From Cerioporus squamosus (Eukaryota; Basidiomycota; Agaricomycetes; Polyporales; Polyporaceae), in the NCBI GenBank assembly GCA_022592435.1, contig JABYQS010000783.1:1-13358 (forward strand): a stretch of 13,358 nt of DNA. Direction: 5' to 3'. Positions 1-8,308 of the stretch are shown piece after piece (position 1 is the stretch's first letter; each line of letters opens with the position of its first letter). The notes beneath the pieces are model-generated. The model did no database searches, was not told the DNA's origin, and worked only from the letters and a program-made list of their open reading frames with translations. Made by a program: the position numbers and the translations under genes.

Positions 1-723
1 TCTCGGGCCCTACCCGACCATCGCCGGGCGTCGTGTGGGCGGAAGAGACGACTCGGCGACGAGCAAACATGTCTGCTTGCCGCGACCCTCGTAGCGCACA
101 TCCAGCATCCTTGTGAACAGCATCGAAGGCCAGCATGTTCACGACAGGGAAGAGCATGTTCATCAGACCGGTGCAGAACGCTGCGGAGAAGAGGAAGCCC
201 AGGCACGTCGCCTCAGTTCCGTAGCAGCGTCTCAGGTCTCGACACGTTGCACGCCCACACTCCTCGGCGGCCTCTGCACCGGAAACTTACCTTGCTCCTA
301 CGCGATTTCGACCGGCCGGTGACGATGATCCCAACAGCGTGAATATCCCCATGTGTAGTGATCCGCGTCGCTGAAGCTCTTCTCAAGCAGTGCCAACGGA
401 GAGTCCAAGCAGTGTCGCCGTTCGGTGTTCAACATGCTGACGCTCTGTAAGGTGAAGAGTTTCGTAATCGTGAGACATAATATCGAGCAATGACTATGCA
501 CTCATGTACTCACGCTGTCGATATAAGCTTCGAGCCTCGAGGCGCATGGTATGTGGAATGCACCGGGTGGGAGAAGCCCACTCCATCAACGAACGAGATT
601 CCGAGCAATCGGAATGACCGTCATTTGCACCCTCTTCCGGGGTTTCGATAGCTGCTGACGCCGTGAACGCCATGATCTTGGTGCCAGTCGCACCGTCTGG
701 ACTCTGAGTGAGGTATCACTCAC
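1..723 (-). CDS. possible spliced gene fragment, unidentified, running off the left edge
   Basis: Three canonical minus-strand donors occur in order: GTGAGT at 723, GTGAGT at 513 and GTAAGT at 290. An intron of about 69 nt from 513 to 445 ends in TTACAG, and the intron from 723 could end at a GTCAG near 655. From about 231 down to position 1 one frame stays open for about 75 codons and contains a strongly hydrophobic stretch (CLGFLFSAAFC...LMNMLFPVVNMLAF), suggesting a membrane segment. I could not assemble one continuous frame across the putative exons and do not recognise the family. It could be part of a membrane protein or transporter, or a decayed gene. The splice signals are seen directly; the gene itself is inference. 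Confidence 0.3.
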
Positions 724-1317
724 CATTCCACACGGTGCTTATCCAAGGAAACGGCTGTTGAGGCACATGAGACCAGGTCTGCGCATCGAGTCCGACTGTC
801 AACGCAAGCAAGGTTTCATGAATCAGATTGCACGATTAGAGCAAAGTTGTTACCTTGACGCGAACGTGCAAGATTTCCATGCTCGCTACAATCCTTCGAG
901 AACCCAGGAGACTCTTTGTTGATCAGCCCAGGAAGAAAGGGGTACCCTAAAGAACCACGGCATGCTGTGAGTTGTCGTGGATATGCTAACGGAGCACATT
1001 GACATCGAGCGAGCAGAAGGCGCGGAGAAGTGAAGGAAGCCTTGGGCGCCCCTTCGCAATAGCGAAATCTTGAACCTTGGGAACACTGCGATGGCAGCGT
1101 GCTGCTCCAGCGCCGCCTATCGTGGCTCAGCTCGGGGATTCCGGGAGGGTGGCGCCCCTATTGCTTGCGCTTGGCGATGGCAAGCATCTTGATGACCGGA
1201 AGGCTAACTGAAGCTCGTATGATAGTAAGATTGTGATAGAAGCAAGAAAACATGAGCACGCACCCTCCCGCGAAATCCGAAACGATTTGCGGGCACGGAG
1301 CCCATGGGAGTGCAATG
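724..1317. other. stretch without a recognisable gene
   Basis: Reading frames here are short, in all six frames, and show no domain or motif that I recognise. I see no tRNA, LTR or tandem repeat. The stretch lies between the possible left-edge gene and the inserted MITE and may hold the promoter of the former. Confidence 0.5.
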
Positions 1318-1320
1318 TTA
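1318..1320. repeat. target-site duplication TTA, left copy
   Basis: TTA directly abuts the outer end of the left terminal inverted repeat and is repeated at 1853-1855 directly after the right one. A 3-bp TWA duplication is characteristic of PIF/Harbinger insertions. Confidence 0.75.
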
Positions 1321-1345
1321 GGGCCTGGTCGGCAGCATCAACCCC
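1321..1345 (+). repeat. left terminal inverted repeat of the MITE
   Basis: A 25-bp repeat identical to the reverse complement of 1828-1852. Identity ends at 1346, where the left copy has G and the right copy, read inwards, has C. Confidence 0.9.
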
Positions 1346-1827
1346 GGATCAACCTCAAAAGGTCAGTGGGTCGAGAATGGCCGAGATCTCCGGAGATCAC
1401 GGGGTCACTGGTAACGGACCAAACTCGTGTGATTAAGCGTGCTGTGTGAGTAACAGGCGCTTCCCGTGCGCGGCTTTCTAACCCCCCTGGAAGTGGACGA
1501 GTTGTTTTGAGGGCGTAAATGCGAATTTTGGAGTGAAAACAACTGCTACAGGCAGCAGACACACTAGAGAAGAGGCTCATTAGGTAGATTTAGTCATTTA
1601 CATCGAGCGGATACACTAGATCTAAGAGGCAACGTGCAGCAGCCCTCTGGACGGGAGAACTCGGAAAATCACCGGGAGAGCCGGAACGGTCGCAAGCGCT
1701 CGATCAAGGTGAACCGTGACAGGTCTCAACACAGCCGCCGATCGCAACGAGTCGATTTCAAGACGCAAGCGCTCTTGTTTTCGTGTGATCCCAAGGTTGA
1801 TCAACGTTTGGCGCTTTCAACCCCCGG

Positions 1828-1852
1828 GGGGTTGATGCTGCCGACCAGGCCC
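1828..1852 (-). repeat. right terminal inverted repeat of the MITE
   Basis: A 25-bp perfect complement of the left TIR, followed by TTA at 1853-1855. Its inner end runs into the palindrome 1817-1835 (TCAACCCCC, central G, GGGGGTTGA), so the right TIR partly folds on itself. Confidence 0.9.
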
Positions 1853-1855
1853 TTA
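1853..1855. repeat. target-site duplication TTA, right copy
   Basis: Matches TTA at 1318-1320 on the other side of the element. Confidence 0.75.
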
Positions 1856-2493
1856 CTGGGCACGACTAGGGTGATGCGTATGATCGCACTTGCACAGCTG
1901 TATCTGCGTATGTAGATGCAAGCATGTGTATGCTCCCTTTCGTGTTTTCCTATTGACTCCTCAGGAACAATATCACAGATGCGACGGACTTTCCGTGTCG
2001 CATCTCATTGGTATACAAGAAGTTCAGAGACGGACTCACTGTGATAACATGCCCTTCAGAGTTCCTCGCATTCAGACCATAGGCACAAATCCTGACTAGC
2101 GTGCTATTCTTCATCTACGGCGGTCATTTTGGCAACTGCGACTGTACGCGCCGACCAGTTTGGAGACGGCCCCTATCGACGGCCTTCACATTCTGAACAG
2201 TACCTTGATGTATTTCAGTCTCTCCAAAACGCGCAATTGGTACAGAATATCGCTGCTTACCTGTACTGTACTGCGTGGTCATGGTGCACGGTATTTTCAG
2301 AGCCGCCCAAGTGGCTGGCATGATGAGATCCCTAATCGGGATTGCCTGCACTGCCACCCGGCCACGAGGTGGACTCGAGGCAGCACGGCGGTGCGACTCG
2401 GTCTTAAAGTCACCGCAGTTTATGTACAATGGATCATCTCTGAAGCCTCCGGCGACTACCTGAGGACTTTGTATCTGCATACTAGCACCTGGC
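1856..2493. other. intergenic stretch upstream of the 2494 gene
   Basis: No recognisable gene. Two opposed frames of about 115-123 codons overlap here (2124-2495 minus, 2160-2507 plus). Neither shows a domain I know or splice signals, and the plus frame runs out of phase into the start of the gene at 2494. The stretch probably holds the promoter and 5' leader of that gene. Confidence 0.45.
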
Positions 2494-3901
2494 ATGGCGG
2501 AGTCTAGCCCACCACCGAACTACGACGAAATCGCGGGGTCCTCTCATAGGTTCAGAGAGTATTTCGCCACGCTGTCCAGCGATCAGCTCGACATCCAGAA
2601 GCTGTTTGAGACCGTCGCCGAGAAGCTAAGGCAAACTCCAGGTATTGGGGAAACTCATCCTCTATGCAGCGAGTGGAATACTCTGCGAAAGGTGCGCTTT
2701 ACGTCAATCTTGGATCTGCGGCGTCATTGATCCATCCGACGTGGTTTGTCGGGGACAGCGACATAGACACATCTATCGCAAATCACAGCACAACGCCGGC
2801 TTGTGTGCGCGCTTTCTGAAGAGTGCGTTTGATATGCTGAGGCCGCACGCTAAGAGCGAATGGTACTGACTTCATGAGCCTCATGTAGGTTTTGCCACAA
2901 TCCTGGTACCGCTGTCGAAGTCCCAAGACGGCTCGCTTGAGCACAAGAAGCTCATGATCAGCAGATTTCTCGAGGTACAGATCCTTAAATGCTCCCGGTG
3001 TGACCTGTGCTGATTGCACATTCGTGCTATTGCAGGCGATATCCGTGCATCTGGAGGCTGCCAAGGAGCACACGATCGACTTCAATGAGGTCTCCAAAGA
3101 GGTCGAAGTTTTCCCCCTCAAGGTCGGAAGCGCATTGAGAGAGGTTTCTAAACCTGTTGGTTTCCTTGAGACTGTCTTGGTATGGATAGAAGAGTAGGTT
3201 CAGCGTCAGCATATCCCATCGCTCGTCGCTAACATGCTCGTTCAGTCTCTGCAGCGCAATATGGAAGGTCGGTAGCTATCAGCAGCGAGTGCGCTGTACA
3301 ATACTAACCCAGGTGTGCCCCAGGCTCTGACGCGATTGATCAACAACTTGCTGGACGTCTTCAAGGCGGCCTTCCAAGGGCCCGTCAGGATGCTCCGTCT
3401 CGGCGTTTGCACGCCCACAAGGGGCACCTTCTTTTTCGAGATGCACTTCGACGGCAAGTTTGATATCCTTACTACACGTCAACTCGCTATTGATTCTTCC
3501 ACACAGAACGTCCCTCGAAGCAGATCAGCGACGTCGAGATCGACGAGAAGACCGCGCGCGAAAGGGCAGGAGAGATCATGGATGACTGCGATACCCTAGC
3601 TTCGAAGCTGGCGGCGTTCGAGGATGCGTGGCACGCCGTGGAGCTCGCATGTTCGACGCTGTCTTCGGACCTGGAGATGGCACAGACCTTCAGTGATGTG
3701 AGTGGCGTCTCTTTGTTAGCCACTTCCGGAGACACTGATTGAACGCTTCTCTAGGCAAGCAATCCCGTTCTCCCGGCATTTGAAAGCCAGCTGCAGTCGG
3801 CAGAGATGGCGTACGCACCGCTCGTCGAGTGCCTGGAGGCGTATGCAGCCATGCCGGAGAAGGCTGGGCGTACAAGGTCACGCACCAGCGGCACTACGTG
3901 A
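2494..3901 (+). CDS. helix-rich protein of unknown function, 8 exons
   Basis: I do not recognise the family. Exons fit 2494-2691, 2759-2822, 2889-2974, 3036-3179, 3246-3267, 3313-3457, 3529-3697 and 3755-3901. Their phases add up to 324 codons plus a TGA stop. Strong splice signals include GTGCGT with CTGAC (intron 2), GTACAG with TTGCAG (3), GTATGG with CTAAC (4) and GTGAGT with CTCTAG (7). The protein starts MAESSPPPNYDEI and is then mostly amphipathic helix with heptad-like spacing. Around residues 175-215 lies a Leu/Val/Phe-rich segment including RLINNLLDVFKAAFQ and an aromatic GTFFFEMHF, followed by an acidic helical region (DVEIDEKTARERAGEIMDD). This suggests a long helical bundle interrupted by a hydrophobic hairpin. 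The junctions before 3313 and 3529 are the weakest: a reading PSKQISDVEI just upstream of 3529 would fit better if a base were missing. No signal peptide is seen. Confidence 0.7.
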
Positions 3902-4893
3902 ATTCAGCCTGTTGGTCCGAACTCTTCGCCCCTTCAGTTCACTCCACCTGCTTCATCACATAGACCCCGTATGTCACTTGAGGATATATTCTCATAAGAT
4001 ACCGACGACTCTATCCTTCCCCAATAGACTCGCAACCATTGTACTACGTAGTATCTATCCGTCTCCTACAGTGTAGCCCTCGTGATGGCTTGTACTCGGT
4101 ACCGCATCTCAAATGTATCAAGTTTGATCTCCTGTGATTTTTCATTATTCTGGTTACAGAGAGCCACGCAAGTGGTCGTCAATGTCTTCGGGCATCCACA
4201 AGTTAATTCGCGTTTTCGGCGGAGAGGTCCATCTTCCACAGTCTTCAGCCAATGAGTACTATGTGCGGCGAAATCGCCACGTATAATGCACCACGAGTTA
4301 TGGCACAACCTTGGTGTCTGCGGTGGTGGGGCTTTATTGCGACCACTCGGAATGTCGTATCTGTCTAACTCGCGCAGGCGGTAGTCAGAGTGTTGCGACC
4401 GGTGAGAATCAAATGCTTGACGGACTAGACCTTCGGGTTGCCAGTGGCACGCGCGACGACGACTATGAGTCGCGTCTGCGTCTCCTCAGACATGACTTTG
4501 TGCACTTAGCGAACGGATACTCAATGAGATTGACGGTCGAGAGCTGGGGATTGACATTGCGTATCTCGATGGCCAAGCTGACACTCGAGCAATGAGCTTG
4601 ACAATAATGCCGAGTTACTGCAATAAATGGTCAGCTATAACGTCTACGTTCGAAGTGAACGCTTGGTCACGTACTCGAGGGTAGCCGTGCAAGCTAGACA
4701 ACCACGGGAAGCTGTCTGATTGGCAGAGTTGACGAATCCATACGAGACCTATGTATGGGCGGAGGATCGGGGTGCACGGCCACGGGCGGGAATGCGTTCC
4801 AGTCCCAGAACAAGGGAGGACATGGTATACATCCATTCAATCGATAAGATTACAACAGGAGTGTTTGTCGATTCATACGGGCACCGCCGACGT
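3902..4893. other. stretch between convergent genes, no recognised gene
   Basis: Holds the 3' flanks of the 2494-3901 gene and of the CoA-binding gene. One plus frame, 4311-4595, is open for 94 codons, but from a TTG, and is followed by AATAAA at 4622-4627. Another plus frame ending near 4682 contains GIDIAYLDGQADTRAMSL. A third plus frame (about 4720-4932) overlaps the end of the CoA-binding gene antisense. None can be joined by clear splice sites or matched to a family. I see no tRNA B-box and no inverted-repeat element. Confidence 0.4.
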
Positions 4894-5483
4894 CTACAGG
4901 AGGCTCTTGATGATACCATCTCCCTCGACTAGGATGCAGGGTCCGCCGTAGATTACCTTGTCCGCGAGGCCGTTCTCCTTGATATAGGACACAACAGTCT
5001 CATCTTCCGCGCCTGGCTGAAGCCACAGCGCAGGGACGTTGAGTTCCTTGGCCTTCTCCAGGATACCCAAGGTGATCTGCCGCTCAAACAGCTCTCAAGC
5101 ACGGCATGCCAGATAAGAACGACGCGACTCACCTTGGGCGGAGTGATGATGCTGATGGAGGTCTCCATCGGAGCAGGGAGCTCAGCGAGTGAGCGGATGG
5201 TCTTCAATCCTTCCAGCTCGTCCTCCTTCTGTACGCCCATGAAGCGTGCGTGCGGCATCTCAGGCCGTGTTCGGACGTACCGGATGAACAGGGATCACGT
5301 CCTTGTTCCTCCCTTGGTACCACTTCAGGACCTAAGGATGTGCATGATCAGCGAACAAATCAACGACTCGGGCTGGAGCCTATTGACCTTGGTTCCATAC
5401 TTTGACTGGTCCTTTGATGCACCGACAACAGCATAGTGCGGTGCAGACAGAAACTTCTTCTGGATGTCAATGAGACTGGACAT
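4894..5483 (-). CDS. CoA-binding domain protein (YccU-like, CoA_binding_2), 4 exons
   Basis: Exons read 5483-5388, 5331-5281, 5228-5133 and 5076-4894, all in phase, giving 141 residues and a TAG stop. Introns are 56, 52 and 56 nt with donors GTCAAT, GTACGT and GTGAGT. The protein is a single Rossmann-like CoA-binding domain. The N-terminal nucleotide loop is YAVVGASKDQSKYGTKV (about residues 17-33), followed by VIPVHP, the EGLKTIRSLAELP helix and SIITPPK. The end carries the family signatures WLQPGAEDE and VIYGGPCILVE. Length and motif order match stand-alone members of COG1832/PF13380. These are known to bind CoA or related nucleotides, and their cellular role is largely undefined. No frameshift was found, unlike in neighbouring genes. 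It is divergent from the cysteine synthase gene. The frame remains open upstream of this ATG (see findings), so a longer N-terminus is possible; I chose 5483 because family members start just before the Rossmann strand. Confidence 0.92.
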
Positions 5484-6047
5484 CTTTCCGTGAAACGCAG
5501 GAGGTGTCCGTAGGAGATAAGTAGAGGGGTGTTGGAAGCAGTCCGGGACAATGAGCCACTGGCTTCGTGGTATTTGAGGAGCCAGCCTCACATCCGGAAT
5601 GGTGTCATGGATCTCGCCGGACGAACAGCGGTCGTAGAGAACATCAATCGCGCCATTTGTCCACACGGCTGCGATAGCGGAAATGCCATGGAGGACATCC
5701 TGAGTAAGTTCATCGCAGTTCAGCACATGCACATACGCGAGACAGATGCCGCTGCGCGACCCGCGAGACGCGCAAATGCCTGCCCTGAATGGGCGTGGTC
5801 CGTGCGCGCACCCCCGAGTATAAGAGTCGTTGGCCGACATGGGAACAACTCATACTTACCTTGATGGCACGGGCCCCTTCACGTACCTGGGTCCGTGGGC
5901 CGTGGGGGCCTCTCATAGCACGGCGACCATGTCCTCAGGGGGACCTCGCGGTTTGTACGGGCTTCGGCTCGTGCACCGTCTCAATATTTCCCTGTCCTGC
6001 TTCGGCCCTCGGGCTGGGCAGGCCACTTATTTTTGTTTTTACGTCCT

Positions 6048-6062
6048 CCTAACCCTAACCCC
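6048..6062 (-). repeat. interstitial telomere-like repeat, (CCCTAA)2-type
   Basis: Reads CCTAACCCTAACCCC on the plus strand: about two and a half units of TTAGGG on the minus strand. It sits 157 nt upstream of the cysteine synthase ATG, directly after a T-rich tract. TTAGGG is the usual telomere repeat of filamentous fungi, and TTAGGG-type sites in fungal promoters can bind Myb-type factors such as Tbf1 in yeast. A promoter role here is inference. Confidence 0.7.
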
Positions 6063-6107
6063 ATGGCACCTAATGTAGATCAGATTGCGCTGTATCTGGA
6101 AATATGA
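6063..6107 (+). promoter_or_regulatory. upstream ORF of 14 codons in the cysteine synthase leader
   Basis: ATG at 6063 to TGA at 6105-6107 (MAPNVDQIALYLEI). Its stop overlaps the ATG of a second upstream frame at 6104 (ATGA), which runs to 6415, across and out of phase with the main start at 6219. If the transcript begins upstream of 6063, both would restrain initiation at 6219. No transcript start can be read from the sequence. Confidence 0.3.
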
Positions 6108-6218
6108 CCTCATTCTCGCGCCTACTGTGTAACTTCGTACACTCTTCGTGTGCGCGACAGCCCAGCGAAGACAACTGCAAGCAATATTCTTCCCGACGAC
6201 TGGCAGCTAGTCGGATCC

Positions 6219-8308
6219 ATGGGAGCTATCAAGGATTTTCTACTGACCAAGTTATATGCCAGGTCAGCAGCAAGGCAGTTATTCTATGGGGTCCTCATAG
6301 GACTTGCGCTGTCTTTGACGACGACCTCTGTGGTCGCTTACTACCGGGAGCGACGGCGAAAGCAAGTCCACCCCGTTTGAACCTCGTCCCATCGAGTTGC
6401 GAAGCGATGAGATAGTGGACGGTGTAACGGGCTTGATAGGTCTCTACCTCCCGTGCTTCGAAGCCTATGCATGTGGTATGCTCACGGCATGTTGCTCGCA
6501 GGCAACACACCTCTAGTACGGATACAGTCGCTCAGCAATGCGCTGGGTGTCGAAATCCTGGGAAAGGCCGAGGTATCTACCTAGTTCACCCGCATACAAG
6601 CCCCGTACTGTGCTCACTGACATCACCTTCAGTTCATGAACCCGGGTGGAAGTGTCAAAGACCGCGTCGCGCTTCGAAGTGAGCGGTCCAAGCCTTGAAA
6701 TCCTCCACAAGCTAATCATAGAGACCGCCACAGTGATTGCAGACGCAGAGGAACAAGGCCTCTTGCATCCACATACCGGTTCTCGTATCTTCGAGGGCAC
6801 AGTAGGCTCGACCGGTATATCCATCGCAACTATCGCCCGAGCAAAGTAGGACTCTTCTCTTCCTCTGCTGGAGACAGTTCTAACATCAGCGTTCTCAGAG
6901 GATATGAAGCCAGTGAGTCACATCGCATGTACTATGGTTGTCCCGACAAGGTTGACACATACGGGCTAGCGATTATCATGCCAGATGATGTTGCTGAAGA
7001 GAAGGTCAAAGCGCTTCTCGCTCTCGGCGCGCGTGTTGAGCGTGTGCGCCCTGCAAGCATTGTGGACAAGAAGCAGGTTCGCACTCGGGTCCTCCAGCAC
7101 GATGTCATCGCTGATTCATCCTACAGTTCGTCGTACGTGATATCACGTCGGCAATAAGCCTGTGTACGCGTGCACTGATCACGCCCAACCTCTGACTAGA
7201 ACCTTGCGCGTGAGCGAGCGCAGAACTTCGGATTCGACCCGGAAGTTCCAGCACATCCCACACACCCCCATCGCGGACATCTCATCCCTACTGCGTCCTC
7301 ATCTGTGGTCGTCACCTCAACCGCGGATGAGGCTCTGGCTGACAATGCCCTTATGAGTCCGAAGGAGGAGCGCGAGTTCGCGATGAAACCACGAGGTTTT
7401 TTCGCCGACCAGTTCGAGGTATGTTGGATTTCGCATGCAATCCAGGGTATGTTTACCGGCTGTCAAATAGAATCGGAGCAACTACTACGCCCACCTGGAC
7501 GGCACGGGACCGGAAATTTGGAGACAGACGAGTGGGTGGATCAATGCCTTCGTGTCTGGGGCTGGCACCGGGGGCACAATCGCTGGAACCGGACAGTACC
7601 TCAAGTCGAAGAAGAAGGACATCGTTGTGGCGCTCTCCGACCCTGAGGGGAGCGGGCTGTACAACAAGGTCAAGTACGGCGTATTGTTCGATCGCAAGGA
7701 GGCAGAGGGCACCAAGAGACGGCACCAAGTCGACACGGTTGTGGAGGGCATGTGAGCCAGACCTCCGCTCGAGATCTGACATGAATGTGGCACGCTGACC
7801 CCGCGTCCTTCAGCGGTATCAACAGGCTGACGCACAACTTCGAACTCGCCTTGCCGATAATTGATGAGGCGTTCCGGTATGCTACCCTCCGCTGAACGGC
7901 TGACCTTGTGAACTGATCGTTGCGGATGTGCAGTGTGAGCGACGCTGAGGCAGTTGCCATGTCGCGCTATCTCGTGCACCATGACGGGCTGTTCCTTGGC
8001 TCGAGCAGCGCATGCAACCTCGTTGCCTGCATCAGGCTCGTGAAGAAGATGGGCTGGAACAACGGCGAGCGCATCGTCACCATCCTGCAAGTCCCCCGCC
8101 TGTTTCTTCTCTTGAGCAGTAAGCTGAGCTCCATTCAGGTGCGACTCTGGCAGCAGACACTACTCAAAGTTCTGGTAAGTCCTTTGAGTATTTACAACGC
8201 ATCGCCAGTCGTTTAACTCTGGGTTACAGGAACGACGAATACCTCGCGAAAGCGAACATCCCTGTGGACATGGACATCATCGACCAACTGCTTGCCGAAG
8301 AAGCCTGA
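6219..8308 (+). CDS. cys-12: membrane-anchored cysteine synthase (fungal Cys-12/Mcy1 type), 13 exons, one apparent frameshift
   Basis: A PLP-dependent beta-replacement enzyme of the O-acetylserine sulfhydrylase fold. Exons: 6219-6439, 6502-6572, 6633-6678, 6734-6845, 6899-6912, 6970-7076, 7127-7132, 7200-7418, 7471-7751, 7814-7876, 7934-8086, 8139-8174 and 8230-8308; about 469 residues. An N-terminal membrane helix (LFYGVLIGLALSLTTTSVVAYY) precedes a basic RERRRK. Then come GNTPLVRI, the PLP lysine in NPGGSVKDRVA, FEGTVGSTGISIA, the phosphate-binding loop SGAGTGGTIAGTG, HHDGLFLGSSSACN and CDSGSRHYSKFW. Family members sit in the mitochondrial outer membrane in yeast (Mcy1). The anchor frame meets TGA at 6378 while the catalytic frame (PFEPRPIELRSDE) starts one frame over, so the frames switch between about 6355 and 6378. 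Total exon length is 3n+1, as expected for a 2-nt deletion; one extra base would also explain it. Intron 11 is a GC-AG intron, and exons 5 and 7 are only 14 and 6 nt. Confidence 0.9.

Larger units (their letters stand above)
1321..1852. mobile_element. Tourist-like MITE (non-autonomous PIF/Harbinger-type element), 532 bp
   Basis: The two ends are perfect 25-bp terminal inverted repeats, 1321-1345 and 1828-1852, beginning GGGCCTGGTCGGCAGCATCA when read inwards. They are flanked by TTA on both sides. A further subterminal inverted repeat, GATCAACCT at 1347-1355, is matched by its complement at 1794-1802. PIF/Harbinger transposons and their Tourist MITEs are known for TWA target duplications and TIRs starting with GG/GGGCC. 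The interior contains no transposase: the longest frames (1634-1915 plus, 1338-1580 minus) show no DDE catalytic pattern, so it must have been moved in trans. The perfect TIRs suggest a recent insertion. The superfamily assignment rests on TIR and TSD alone. Confidence 0.82.
5484..6218. promoter_or_regulatory. shared promoter region of the CoA-binding and cysteine synthase genes
   Basis: This is the 735-nt gap between two divergent start codons. It contains a canonical minus-strand intron candidate, with GTAAGT at 5859 and an ACTTACTCAG acceptor ending at 5700, that would lie in the leader of the CoA-binding gene. A T-rich tract at 6029-6040 is followed by GTCCTCC and an interstitial telomere-like repeat (6048-6062). 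Two short upstream reading frames precede the cysteine synthase ATG. Frames elsewhere (e.g. 5529-5864 plus) lack ATG starts or recognisable domains. Confidence 0.55.

Noticed and set aside
1559..1630. Imperfect direct repeat ACACTAGA...AAGAGGC at about 1561 and 1614 inside the MITE
   Set aside because: Short and imperfect, two copies only; not distinguishable from chance.
1634..1915. 93-codon plus frame spanning the MITE interior and right end as a transposase
   Set aside because: It crosses the element boundary, is rich in Arg/Ser and has no DDE or helix-turn-helix pattern.
5529..5864. 111-codon plus frame as a gene
   Set aside because: It begins with TTG, has no ATG start of its own near the beginning, is antisense to the leader of the CoA-binding gene and shows no domain.
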